Assembly: GCA_037013495.1 (NCBI GenBank)
Contig: CM072810.1
Span: forward strand, 20,529,343-20,593,342
Origin: Hippophae tibetana
Lineage: Eukaryota > Streptophyta > Magnoliopsida > Rosales > Elaeagnaceae
Direction: 5' to 3'
DNA: 64,000 bases
Shown one piece after another: positions 22,696 to 34,689 of the stretch (positions are counted from its first letter, which is position 1; each line of letters starts with the position of its first letter). Below the pieces are notes generated by a model. That model worked only from the letters and a program-made list of their open reading frames with translations, was not told where the DNA came from and searched no databases. A program made the translations under genes and the position numbers.

Positions 22696-22992
22696 TTCGA
22701 ATCCTCTTATTTATAATGAATCATAGTGGGACAAGTTTAATGACACATGTCCTTCAAAACAAGGAGATGGGTCAGCACTATAAATGAATACTATAAATAC
22801 CATAAATACACAAGTGGGTTGTTACCAAAATCAATTGTTTCTCATTAATAACAAAGTGTTACATGTACGAGCTTGTAACCACACAATTAGGAGTGGCGTC
22901 AAGCTTAACAATATATATATATGGTCCCTACCATATTGAAAAGACCAAGAAGATGGGTTTAGAATATAGGAAGGCTCAACTTAGTCCCAATA

Positions 22993-25049
22993 TCATAGGT
23001 CTTTGATGCCATCTTCTCCATCCTCCATCTCGGGTCCATCATCACTCTTAGTAGAGTCTGAGTCGTGTTCATCATCCTTATCTTAAGTATGGGTAGGCTA
23101 GTACTGGGGAGTGACTAAGATATTCAGGATCTGATTGTAGTATTCCCTTAGGCCCCTCTTGCTCGAGGAGAACTATTCCTTCATTGCCTCAAACTTGAGC
23201 TTCCTTTGACTCTTCTCAAGCTTACAAGCTTCAACCTTAGCCTGTGATTTTCTTTAGGCCTCCCTAAGTTCCTGAAAGTGCCTCGCGATATCATTCAACT
23301 TGTCTTTGGAGTTAGATATCTTCTCTTCCTTATCTTTAGCCTCGTCTTCTCACTTGTTGGCTTTGGCCAATAACACGGCGTATTTGGCCAGAGTTGAAGC
23401 ATGGCTATATTTTTCCATCGTGAGATCATGCTTTAAACCCTCCACATCTCAAGTCTTGACCACCATATGAAGGAGTTGCATATGAAGAAAAGAAAAACAA
23501 TGCAAGGTCATTAAAATATAAAAGCTCAAGGCTTAATCAAAAACAAGGTCGGACTAACACTTTACCTGGTACATGAGGCGATTGAGCATGACCTCAGTGT
23601 CCATACCGTAACATATAGAAATAAGTTGTCTCTCGCACACTATATAGGAGAGATGGCCCACGTTGTGGTCCAACCTCTCTAGTGCCAGACCCTTGTATGG
23701 GGTCACTTCCTTAACGTTGGTAGTAAGGACCTTGATGAAACCTTTCCCTTTCCTCAAATCCCTCATAGGAGGAGTATGTGCTTACAAACTCAAGCTAATG
23801 AGAGGGGAGGTGTATGGACCCAGGGATACCACTAAAGGCTCGATAACATTCAAAGGCATAAGCTCATTGATGGTGACCATTTTCTTTCTTTTTGGCAAGG
23901 TTGGGGTGCCCTCTTGCTCAAAGGACTTGCTCCCTGTCTTTCTCGAGGAGCTCATCCCTTCATGTGGAGCATGATTACTCCAATGCCATACCAATTACTC
24001 AAAGGCATTTAACTCCATGTTATCTGCAAAGATAGAATAAGGGTATTAGTTTTACAAGAGTGGGCTAAATAAAAAGCAATTTATAGGCTTAGGACTAGTT
24101 TACCATCATCTGGTACCACCTTGAACCTCCCTCCATAGTTTGTGGGAGGGGGTCCTATGCTTTGAGGGTACTCAAGGCTTATGTATAATCCTATGAGAAG
24201 GATTCACTAAGTCTCTCCCCATCAAGCCACATGCAACAAAGCGTGGGGTGTTTAGTAGATGCCTCTATTAAGTTTTCTCGGGAAGATAGTTCTGGATATC
24301 AGCCAATCGTTGCTTCATCTCTTGACTCAAGGCTATGATAAAGAAGCGTATATTCCTTATCATGACCTTAGTGTCAACCCAGTTGCTCCTTATCAGTCGA
24401 GAATCACTATCTAGAGTCTCCCATTAACTAGAGGCACAAAATAAATATTCCTTCTAATTCTTCTTATTTTTCAGGAAGGACAACATTTATTCCCCTATCC
24501 TCTTTCACTGATATATAGACCCTCCTCGAGTTTTTATGGTTTAGCTTCAATATATAGGCTTCATTGAACTCTATCATCTCCAAATCCACCTCGAGCTCTC
24601 TGGATATCAATATGTGGTAGAGCAGGTACCTCCATCCATTAGGAATCAACTAGTCTAGCATGAGCTAAGTCCTAGACAAAAATTTCCTTATAAAGGGGTA
24701 TATAGGAAATTTGACCCCTAGCCATAAGGCCTTCTCGTGGAAGACTGTCCCCCCAACTGGAGGTGGGTCGTTGTCACGAGTTCCCAACATAGGAATCATT
24801 ATTGAACCAAGGAGTAAATGTCGTATGTTCTCCTTATCCTTTCCTTGTCCTGAGGTGATAACCAACTAGTCTTGACCTTAGTTTCCCAACCTTTGGTACT
24901 ACCTGTGGGCTCTCCAGTACCTTTATTCCTTTTTTCTTCCTCTTTGACCTTGGGATAGATATATGATTTTGAGGTAAGTTCAACCTAATTATAGGTATGG
25001 TCTATGGACGAGAGGTGGAGGTAGAGGGTTGAGGCTGAGATAGCTCCAT
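22993..25049 (-). pseudogene. Element A antisense ORF (putative gypsy-type 'transposase-28'-like) with two introns
   Basis: The ORF runs opposite to pol from an ATG at 25047-25049 to a TGA at 22993-22995. The N-terminal domain resembles the plant 'putative gypsy type transposon' family (PF04195-like): PPVGGTVFHEKALWLGVKFP, PIYPFIRKFLS, IPNGWRYLLYHILISRELEV, RRVYISVKEDRG. A basic linker with KRKKM follows, then a coiled coil (DLTMEKYSHAS, KEEKISNSKDKLND, KLEKSQRKLKFEAMKE) and an acidic tail (DDEHDSDSTKSDDGPEMEDG). Intron 1 is 24024-24103 (GTAAACT...TTTGCAG). Intron 2 is about 23476-23565, with a good donor (CAG then GTAAAGTG) but a decayed acceptor. Frameshifts near 24800 and stops show it is dead. 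The role of such antisense ORFs in Tat elements is unknown. Confidence 0.7.
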
Positions 25050-25349
25050 TTTGCTTGAAGTTCTTGTCTTATTGGTAGACCTTATGACGTCACTTTTTGG
25101 CTGACCCAAAAAAGTGAGATATTAGTGGCTCTCCTACGATGAGCCTGAAGTGCTTTTTCTATACATGGTCTAAATATTTACATCCAATCTAATCTCTCTA
25201 GGTTAGCACTCACCTGGTTCTACAGTCTCCCTTCTAAACGCATCGAGTCTTTCCCTCAATTTTCTCAAGTCTTCATCAACCAATTCGCCAATAGAAAAAA
25301 AATAAGAACAAAGGGTCACAAACTCTTTTTTGTGGCCTAGAAAGAGATT

Positions 25350-26740
25350 GAGTCCCTATGAAGCTACCTTTCAATGCTTTAAATCCTCTAAAATTGAGAT
25401 ATCTTATTGATCTAAGAATGTTTACATCCAAGTATTTAGAAAAGGATTACTTTATAGAAGCAACCTCGGAAAGGTACTTTCCAAGAAAAAATTCGTACCC
25501 TTGATAAAGTGGTAAGAATAGCTAAGCAATAATACATCATTATAGATGAGGGTGTAGAGACAAATAGAGCTAGCATGCTTGAATATAAGCATAAAAAGAG
25601 TTCCTATTCCCATAAGAGAAATAGATATCCATCATCTCGAAAGGAAAAAAGCTCTACCAGGAAACCAGAGAGTACAAAAGAAGATGTTAAATATAGACTT
25701 GGTGATAGAGTATAAGTCCTTTTAACCATTTCCTTAGCAGAACTAGTCCCTAAGCTAGAAGGTTAAGAATATGTCAAATGGCCTAAGAAGATGTATGAAA
25801 GATATAAAGAAAGGATGGTCATAGGTCCCTACCATGCCTTTAACTGAGATAGTAGGCATAGTATCGATAATTGTTTTGCCCTTAAAGAAAAGGTGCAGAA
25901 GATCATTCAAAGAGGATTCCTAAAGGAATTCATCAACAAAGAGCATGGAAAGGCCTAATGAGAAACCTCCAGAATCTCCAAAACCAACTTTAATCATTAA
26001 GGTAATACATAGGGGACACAACCTTGTAGAAAACTCCAATTCATCAAGAAAGGCTTATATAAGGCATGCTAAAGCTCATACCACTCAGATAGTGCAAGTT
26101 GAATCTATATCAAAGTAGGTAGCTCCTATAAGTTTTAGAAAAGTTGATTTAGTAGCAGTCTTGACTCCACATGAGGATCCCCTAGGCATCTCCATTATGA
26201 TCTCAAACCATATGGTAAAATGAGTACTGGTTGACAACATGCGTGCCTTAGATATCATATTCCTCTATAACTTAAAAAAATAGGTAAAGAGAAAATATAT
26301 TTTATACAAGATAAAAACTCCCTAATTAGATTTTATAGGTCAACTACGACTACTCATGGAAATATCGAACTCCCAATCAATGTGGAAGGAAGCACACTGA
26401 CCATTCTCTCTATACAATGTTATATTAGGGTGCTTATGGATTCACACTCTTAAAAAAGTTCCTTCCACACTCTACCATCTTCTACGATATCTAATAGAGG
26501 CTAGAATCAAAGAACTTTGTGGTGAACAAGCTATAGCAAGAGAATGGTACATAGTTATCCCAAAAAACAAAATGTCTCCTCTCTAATAGAAATTAAAGCA
26601 AGGGGAGAAGACTCTCTCTAATGAGAAGGAGCTCCCAGAGTCCCTAGAAGCTAAGTAGAGGGAAATTAAAGCTCCATTATCTCCACCTCTCAAAAGGATA
26701 ACATCAAAAGGATGCAACTAGAGGAAGAAAAGCTCAAACA
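25350..26740 (+). pseudogene. Element J gag C-terminus and protease
   Basis: Gag linker ISLAELVPKLEG and YVKWPKKMYERYK (about 25735-25805), then the remains of a zinc-knuckle block (FALKEKVQKIIQRGFLKEFI, about 25880-25940). Protease starts at TPHEDPLGISIMISN (about 26165) with VLVDNMRALDIIF, where VLVDNGSS is the family form, so the active-site DNG has become DNM. Several frameshifts. The segment 25080-25350 before it is the transition from A's antisense ORF and holds nothing recognisable. Confidence 0.6.
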
Positions 26741-28677
26741 AACCTCTATAGATACCCATAACTCAACCAAGTTGTTAAAATAGGAACCAAACTTAACCCC
26801 CAAATAGAAAACAAGTTGAGTCACTTCCTTAAAAAGCATCAAGATTGCTTTGCCTGGTCCTACTAGGAGATGTTAGAAATAGATCCCAGTGTAGCTCGGC
26901 ATAAGCTATATTTGAATCCTTCTTCATTCCAATCAAACAAAAAAGAAGAAAGTTTTCTCTAAAATGCAATGAAATAATAAACAAGGAGGTAAACAAGTTC
27001 CAAGAAGTTAGTTTCATTGATGAAGTCAAGTTTCCAGACATGTTGGCCAATGTGGTAGTTATTCCAAACAAAGGAGAAGTTCATAATATGTGTGTTGATT
27101 TCATAGATCTTAACAAAACAACCCTAAAAGATAGCTTCCCATTACCTATAATAGACTAGTTAGCGGATCACATGGCTAGCCATGAGCTCTTTAGCTTTAC
27201 ATATTCATTGAAGATATAATGGGATTTGATTGCACCCCAATGATAGAAAAAATACATCTTTAATAAAAAAAAAGTACCTATTACTACAATTTTGTGCCGC
27301 TTTAGGCCAAAAAAATATAGGTTCCATTTATTAGATGTTGGTGAATAAGATGTTTAAAGAGCTCCTTGGAATAACCATGGAAGCATACAAAGATGACATG
27401 CTTGTCTAGTAAAATTAGGCATACATACATATTAATGATTTGAGAAGATGCTTTAGAATCCTATGATTGTATTTAACGAAACTCAATCCTAAGCAGTGTG
27501 CATTTATGGTCAAGCTAGTTAGGTTCTTGGGATATTTAACACTCAAGGAGATATTGAAGCTAATCCAGATTAGATTAAGGCATTAATTGAAATGCCTTCT
27601 CCAAAAACCAAGAAAGATGTTCAAACACTTATAGGTTAAATATCAGCTCTCAATTGATTCATCTCCAAGTGCTTAGATAAATACAAAGCTTTCTTGAAAC
27701 TATTGAAAGGAGTGGAAATTTTCATATGAAATGAATTATTCAAGAAATCTTTCCAAAAAATAAAAGCCTACAAGGCATCAAACTAGATCAAGTAGAAGAA
27801 CTTTTCATATATTTAGCAGTGTTAGAATCTACAATAAGTGTAGTACTCACCAACGACAAAAAATAAGCTCATAAGCCAGTATACTACATAAGCAAGGTCC
27901 TCTTGGATGCTTAAATTTGGTTTCCAATATTGGAAAAATTGGCCCTAGCCCTAGTAATTGTAGTAAAGAAGCTCTAGCATATTTCGAGGCTCATAGTATC
28001 ATGATACTCAGCTCCTACCTTATAAGGACACTACTCTTTTAAGTTGGATGCTTTTAGAAGAATGATGAAGTATGCACTATAATTAAGAAACTATGATATC
28101 AAGTATCATCCTCGAACAACAATCAAAGCCAAATTTTAGTATATTTTATTACAGAGATGATTGTCTATGAAGCTCCTACTCTAGTACGATCATTGTTAGA
28201 TATTAGGGGAACTTGACTCAAATACTAAGCTTTAGACTCTCGTAGTAGATGGTTTCTCATGTGCAAAGAAAAGTATGGTAGGAATTATGCTACAAAATCT
28301 AGACAATGATTTTTTAAAGTAATCTTTGAGGTTTGAATTCCATGCAATAAATAAAGAAGTTGAATACAAAGCATTTGTAGAAGGTCTCAAGCTAGCTAAA
28401 AGTCTAGGAGTAATAAAAATAACCATCAAGACTCTTAACTTGTAGTAAACTATGTTAAAGGCTTATACAATGCTAAAGACCCCAACATGGAAAAATTCCA
28501 ATAATTAATAATTGACATGCTATTCATAATAGAATATTTCCAAATCAAATAGTTTCATAAGGAAGAAAATAAAAATGCAAAGCTCTAATCAACCTAGCTT
28601 TTACAATTGATACTGATTGCAAGATAATCATTCTAGTAGAGTACCTCCCGTATTCTAGCTTATTTGAGAATGAGCCT
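26741..28677 (+). pseudogene. Element J RT and RNase H
   Basis: RT pieces in order: LNKTT-like block near 27110, NKMFKELLGITMEAYKDDML (about 27345-27405; the YVDD core reads YKDD), KLNPKQCAFMVKLVRFLGYL (about 27480-27540), then thumb EMPSPKTKK. RNase H: MIDGFSCAKKSMVGIML (near 28235-28290), SLRFEFHAINKEVEYKAFVE with the conserved NNEAEYEAL-like block, GLKLAKSLGVIKI. It ends in EYLPYSSLFE just before LTR E1. Frameshifts and stops throughout. The minus-strand frame here (28232-28429) is its shadow. Confidence 0.75.
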
Positions 28678-29910
28678 TGTTGGTCTCTTTAAGAGAACAT
28701 GAACGTGAAAGTATACACAGTCACAAGTAATAAATAATAAGTAAGATATCGTTCCCACTGAGATTTGTTACTAATATTTGTTAAGTACTAAAATTGTTTC
28801 AACCTAATTTTATCCAAACAATCGAAAGTTTGATAGAGTTTCACTAAACTAATTTTTGATAACAATATATAAGAAAATTCTAGGATTGTAGTTTCACCAA
28901 ATTAATCCACTTGAATCATATTATTTTCTCTTGATTTATGTTCTTGCATTTAATTTGTCAACCAAGAACTCCTAATTTATCCATATGTCTCTTCCAATAA
29001 AAAATAGACATATCTCGCTAAAATAATTCATTATATTCCTATGAGAATTAAATTTTGCAAAGATTCATGAAGCTCAAAGTTCTCAATAGTTACACATATA
29101 ATAAAGGTATATTCCTATCCTCTATAAATATATGTTATTATATCCACGAGCAAAATACAAAAATTCATTTTCCAAGTTTATTTAAGGTTCACAAATCAAT
29201 TGATTAATCTTCCAACAATCAAAAGCATTATTCACAAATAGAATAAATAAATTAAAAACATCTCATAAATCATTCAAAAATAATTAATCCAAGCTTCATA
29301 ATATAAGTTACATGGCAACCCTAGAACAATTAAATTAGTCCATAGCAAATATTTAGACATTTAAGGAAAATTAAATGAAGAACAAAAAAAAAAGAAGGAT
29401 TAGAAGTATTTTCTCTCTGCGTTCTCTATTTTTCCTAATTAGAACCATAGCAAAAGCTAAAAATGGCTTCTACGTGTTCTCCACATTCTCCTTTCTTTTT
29501 TGGCATCAGAATAACCCATTATTTATGGCTTTTACTCTCTCCAAAAATACAATAAAAAATTCTTCGCGTGCAAAAAGTAGTAAAAACATAACACACAAAA
29601 GAGTTGGACAACGTGTGCAATCTTCTGAATGCTTTATACAATACGCATGACACGTGATGAGCTCTGATTCGTTATACAATACGCATGACACATGGTCAGC
29701 TCTGACTCGTTAGAAGAATAACAAGAGACATGGAAACTTTGTATTGGATGGGATGCGAGGGTATACACGGATCAAGTGGACTATGTCGCACGAGAAATAT
29801 GCACATTGGACTGTGCAGAACAGCTAGAATCAACCTAAGGATTTTATTGCGTGGAGCGTGGCCAACACGTATGATCTAGACCTTTCATCGTTTGATCTGA
29901 CGATGGGGGT
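28678..29910 (-). repeat. LTR E1, partial Athila-like LTR
   Basis: Begins ttggtctctttaagagaac and matches the start of E2 (29911 onward) over several hundred bases, in the same orientation, including ggtcacaagtaat and atcgttcccac. It stops where E2 begins, without its own outer end, so E2 inserted into it or the two are joined by recombination. A 38-bp duplication lies inside (29634-29709). Confidence 0.75.
29634..29709. repeat. 38-bp tandem duplication in LTR E1
   Basis: ttatacaatacgcatgacac and the bases after it recur 38 bp later (29634-29671, 29672-29709), with a few substitutions. Contains gagctctg-type motifs. Confidence 0.8.
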
Positions 29911-31700
29911 TGTCTCTTTTAGAGAACATAAAACGTGCAAGTATACACGGTCACAAGTAATAATATTTGATAAGTAAGTTATCGTTCCCACGAAGATTTG
30001 TTACTACAGTTTGTTGAGTACTAAAATTATCTCTCTCTGATTTTATCCAAAACGATCGTTTATTGGAACAAATTTAAGAAAAGAGTTTAATAACAAAATA
30101 AATGAAATCTAGGATTGCAATTTTTCACCAAATTAATCAACTCAAATCATGTTACTTTCTTTTGATTTATATTTTTTTAGTACATTTAATTTGTCAACCG
30201 AAAACTTCTTATTTTATCCATACATCTCTTCCGAGCTCCGTATAAACACAACTCGTTAAATTAATTCACTATATTCCTATGAGAATTAAGTTCAACAAGA
30301 TTCATTACGTTCTAAGTTCTCAAATGGCCACACATACAATTAGGGTATATTCTTATCCTTCATCATACATGTCATTCTATCTATGAGCAATATACACAAA
30401 AATGCCTCTTCCAAGTTTATTTAAGTGCCACGAATCATTTGAGAATATTCGTAAATAATCAAAAGCATTAAGCACAAAATAGAATAAACAAATCGAACGT
30501 CTTATAAATCGTTCAAAAATAATTAAAATAAAAGCTTCATAAATTTAGATCAAATGCAACCCTAGAAAAATTAAATTACTTCATAAATTTAAAATAAAAT
30601 TAGAGCAGTTACAGAAAATGAGATGAAGAACACAGAAAATTAAAACATCTCTTAGCACAAATATTTGGCACACGTAGAACACAACAGAAGCCAAAAATGG
30701 CTTCTGTGTGTTCCACAGTCCAGAACCGAACAATACAAAATATCTCAAAAACTAAACTCCACAAAACGTTGTTTACTCTATCATACTATCCCCCTATTTA
30801 TAATATCAAATTTCTAAAAAAATATACATTTAAAAATATATTTTTTAGTACACGCGGGGGATAGAGAGATATGGCAAAAATAACTAAATATTACGCGTGG
30901 GGGACAAAGTTATATCAAAAACGCAAACTGGGGAACATGCGCATCGCTGCTCATTTTTTAAATTCATGCTACCATGTGTCGCGATCTGATTAACTGAAAC
31001 AAATAGTGGGACATGTGGCATCACCTTATTGGTTGTAGGGAACGGGTACACGATAGATTATCGCACGGGATTGGGGCGCACGAAACGTGGGGGGGGACAA
31101 CGGCTGGACGCGTCAGACACATGGGTCCTACCTGTACGCCGGCCTGCATGGCAGGTGGGCCCCACTTGACACCGATCTACATGAAAGACAAAAACCTACA
31201 CCCACGCGAGTTGGTCGGGTGTGATAGAGATGTGCGCATCATAGCCGTTTCTTCGCTGATCTGATGGTCCACGTTGCGAGCGTGGATTAGGGCGCGTGGA
31301 CTTATTTTCACCTGCGTAGAAATTAAACTTTAATTAATTGCGTTTTGACCCACAAATTTAATTCAAATTACATTTTCAACTTTCCCTAATTACAATTAAG
31401 CCTTTTCTAATTTAAATTAAATTCTAAAACTTTTATTAATTAAAATTAAGCCCAATATTAATTTGAATTATATTTTAGACTTTTATAAATTGCCATTAAG
31501 CACTATTTTATTTGAAATTATATTTGTGGACATAAATTAGCAATTAAGTAAGTTTTTGATACAAATTATTTAATTTTCTTAAAATATAAAAGAAAGAGTA
31601 AATACTAATTTATTAAACTAAAATGAACTAAAAATATGAAAAACATAACAATTATAATTAATAAAGTAAATGAAAATAACTATGTAAAATACAATTATCA
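29911..31700 (-). repeat. LTR E2, complete 3' LTR of an Athila-like element
   Basis: 1790 bp from tgtctcttttagag to acaattatca on the plus strand, so on the minus strand TGATAATTG...AAGAGACA. It is directly followed (to the right) by a polypurine tract, which identifies it as the 3' LTR of a minus-strand element. A TATA motif reading TATAAATA on the minus strand lies at 30795-30802. The GC-richer part at 31000-31300 is ordinary LTR U3; the open frame at 31013-31264 is not a gene. Confidence 0.8.
30795..30802 (-). promoter_or_regulatory. TATA box of LTR E2
   Basis: Plus strand ccctatttataatatc, minus strand TATAAATAGGGG. Context matches the TATA box in B's LTRs. Confidence 0.45.
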
Positions 31701-32690
31701 AGACCCCCAAACTTAAGTTTTTGCTAGTCCTCGAGCAAAAGGAAAGAAATAAAACAAAGATAACTGCATTTAAAATAGCGATTTTCAAAATATTTCTTTT
31801 TAGTCATTCCAAATTACATAACTCAAAGAAATAAAAGAGTTTTATCTTAGTATCAAAATCAATTTAAAAATATATTACATTTTCACAATAAATTTTAGTA
31901 TGTGTGTGTAGTCTTTTCATTTTTCATCACATGCAATCCGGATCAGTTTATGCAAATATAAAATCAAACAGATTTTAATGAAATCAGAAATCTCATACTT
32001 TTATTTTTCATTTCTCTCTCCACTAATGTAGACAAAAACAACCAAAAATCAATAGGACTTTATTAAGCTTGTAATGTATGGCTTAGGTAAAGGTAGGATA
32101 AAGGATATATTTAGCTCAATTTTTTCTAAACATGTCATTTTAGGATTGAAACAAGAGATCTTCTATCATCACAATAAATACTTCCCAATTTGGGATTTAA
32201 CATCACATACAATAACCTTTTTTTCTATTTTTTTTCATTTCTGTTTTTTTTTCTTTGCTTTTTTTTTCTGTTTTTTTTCTCTTTTCAGAATCTATTTTTT
32301 TTCAGTATCCTCTTTTTTTCTGATATATCATTAAATATTTACTAATAATTGTCACATGTTAGTGACATAAGAAAAATAGATATATTTGCACACATATATA
32401 TTTTTTTTTAAGTAGGCTTTTGAAATGAAAATAAAAATATATATATAAACTTTGAAGCTCAAAAGGGGTATACTATGGATAAAGCATGTGAAGGTAGATA
32501 GAAAGGCTCAAACGATCCAAAGATGGCCTAAATCATTTTCTTGGTTAAATGTTTTCTATAATTTCGCCTCGAGAGAAAATCAAACAAATTCTAAGAACTA
32601 TGACACCACAAATATCAATCGAATTCCATACTCGTATAAACCTTCTCTAAATTAACTAAAAATATTAAGAACATAGCAATTTATTAATAA
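31701..32690 (-). other. Polypurine tract and truncated internal 3' region of E
   Basis: Minus-strand aagtttgggggtct (31701-31714) is the polypurine tract, preceded by gctcgaggactagcaaaaac. The rest is AT-rich 3' UTR with T-runs (32220-32330). No gag or pol is left, and the 5' LTR that should lie to the right is missing. Sequence of J integrase resumes at about 32690. Confidence 0.65.
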
Positions 32691-33333
32691 TAAATTAGAC
32701 AAAATAACTCTAAAACATAGAGCTATCAAGCCTCCTAAGAAAGTTATAAGCATAGTTGACCTAGACTCATTGATAACTCTAATTAGAAATTATATCCTCT
32801 ATAGAATTCTTCTTAAAAATAAGAATGAAGCTCAAAACCTAAGATATAGATCAGCCTTTTACATAGTGGTAACATGTAAATTATGCAGAAGATCCTTCAT
32901 TGAAGCTTTCCTCAAATGACTCACACATAAAGAAGCATAATTGATTCTAGTTGAGATTCATAAAGGATTATGGAGTAACCATTATGAGGGTAGATCCTTA
33001 GCTTAAAAGGTTATATTTATAGGATAATATTTCCCAAATTATACCAAGAAGCTAAAGCATATATGCAAGAAGCCACCAATAGTTTCAAAATTTGAGCCGA
33101 TTTTCCATCAACTAGCTAAGTACCTAACCACCCTATTAAGCCTTTGGTCCTTCATGCAATCCAGTATTGATAAAGTGGGTCCCTTCACTATAACAAGATC
33201 CCAAATGAAAATAATCCTAGTCGCCACTAATTAGTTATCCAAATGGATAGAAGCCAAAATATATAACGAAATCAAGTATGATGATCTAATTAGGTTCCTA
33301 TGGATAGAAATAATCTACAAATATGGAGTCTAT
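32691..33333 (+). pseudogene. Element J integrase N-terminal half
   Basis: Plus-strand fragments RYRSAFYIVVTCKLCRRSF, LILVEIHKGLWSNHYEGRSL (the HHCC zinc-binding part, with HxxxH visible), KHICKKPPIVSKFEP, then the start of the catalytic core SSIDKVGPF (the first catalytic Asp is kept) and MKIILVATN, SKWIEAKIYNEI. It stops at IYKYGV where K inserts. This half complements the C-terminal half seen in A. Confidence 0.75.
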
Positions 33334-34440
33334 TGATGCATATTTTTGCTCAATTTCTTTAAGACTTGAAAAAGAGTAAAAATATTAGAACCCAAAGGAA
33401 GACTACATTAAGGGAGGTGGTGCTTCCAATTGGTCTCTGAATGCCAATTAAGTGATCAATGGAGAAAAAGGTAGGACATAGTATGTCTCTTATAGGGTTT
33501 TGAGTGCTCGTGATTATATATGAAATTAGATTTATTCTCATAATTTCCTAGAAGATTCAATGTACCTTAGTTGGATATCATATTATTCTTTTATAGTGAC
33601 TCGTCTACGGGACTTTGGAGATAATCTTAGTCCTTTGACAACAAGGATTGCTAGATATTTGGATTAAGATTAGATAAGGAATGTGAATAATACTTGTTAT
33701 GATAGAACTCTAGAGAAGATGTTGTACTACCTATTAGGAGTTGATGTACTCCTTTTTGGAGATAAGTTAGTTGCTATTTTTTTTAACTGACAACTTCATG
33801 GAGATTTCCATTCGCTCTAGGATTTGACATCTTAGGTCATGTAAAGTCCCTATAATGGTGGAGATTATTTTACGAGTCTATGGAGGTCTTGTGATATATG
33901 AAGGAGTTGTTCTTGATAGATTTGTCAGGTGGAAGCTACTAGGAGCTCTCTATCAATATTTATAAGACTATAAAGGCTTGTCTTTGATAATGATTGAGGA
34001 ATTAGGAGAATTTGTACTATTACTTGATAGCTCTATAGAGATATAATAGTATTCATATATCCAAGAGCTTTTAGAGAGCTCATAACTTATTCTGTATTTC
34101 TTTTAAGGGTCTTGGGTACTCTTAGAATCTTAAATGATGTGACAGGATGCTAGTGATTTTTACCCTCTATAGATTACCACCTACTCCATAGCTTCTCAGG
34201 GAGGTTGGGAGACCAATGGAGCATCTTATCTCTTAGATTAGGTAGACGTGAAATTTTTGGACTGGAGAGTCTGAGTTTTGTTGTTATTTTCCAACTCAAG
34301 AGAGTGTACTTCGATAGTCTAGCCATTTATAGTTGTTTGAGAAGTTGGAATGGCTAGGTACTTTTTAGTATCCATTACTCATTACGTAGGTGTTAGAGCT
34401 AGTGTTGAGCATCCATTTGAGGATAGAGGAACCCAACTTA
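33334..34440 (+). repeat. LTR K, copia (SIRE-like) LTR, probably solo
   Basis: Starts tgatgcatatttttgctcaa within J integrase and matches LTR L (63520 onward) and, in reverse, the 5' LTR of N (62790 leftward): blocks agaacccaaaggaagac, agtgctcgtgattatatatg and ctagaagattcaatgt are shared. No internal region or primer site is seen, which fits a solo LTR. The right end is uncertain (about 34400-34600). The short minus-strand frame 33359-33541 is not a gene. Confidence 0.65.
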
Positions 34441-34689
34441 TCAATAGGGCCTAGGAGGCCTATAGGGTTCATATTACCCATTTTTAGTTTCAAAATCGCT
34501 CTGTGAATTTTAAGCTCGAGATTTTCTTAGCATTCTTTCTGGAAGTTGTGCACCTTCTTTATCCATTACTTATCAATCTTAAGGCCAATGCTTGCTAATT
34601 AATTTTTCAATTTTATTTCTTAACTATGTTGAGTAAGCCTACTCCTTCTCCTTTTACAAATGCTTTTTGAGCTATAGTGAGAGCACTTC

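Larger units (their letters stand above)
4105..25330 (+). mobile_element. Element A: decayed Ty3/gypsy Tat-type retrotransposon, split by B and C
   Basis: The remaining parts in order are leader/LTR remnant (4105-4508), gag (4509-6668), protease-RT (14404-15384), RNase H tail and integrase (20135-20985), a tandem-repeat block (21069-22076) and antisense ORFs (22160-25049). This order, with tandem repeats and an antisense coiled-coil ORF after pol, is typical of the Tat/Retand group. The sequence resumes in frame after B (protease) and, with a deletion, after C. No 3' LTR was found, so the right end is approximate. Numerous in-frame stops show an old insertion; it is the oldest layer in this part of the window. 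Confidence 0.8.
25350..33333 (+). mobile_element. Element J: second Tat-type copy, 5' and 3' truncated
   Basis: Gag C-terminus, protease, RT, RNase H and the first half of integrase are present in order, interrupted by E1/E2 (about 28678-32690) and ended by LTR K at 33334. It is much more decayed than A, with a stop every few dozen codons, mostly TAG/TAA/TGA at places where Gln, Trp or Arg is usual. No LTR of its own is visible. Confidence 0.75.

Noticed and set aside
32074-32334. 86-codon frame rich in Phe and Ser
   Set aside because: Produced by poly-T runs in the untranslated part of E; no domain.
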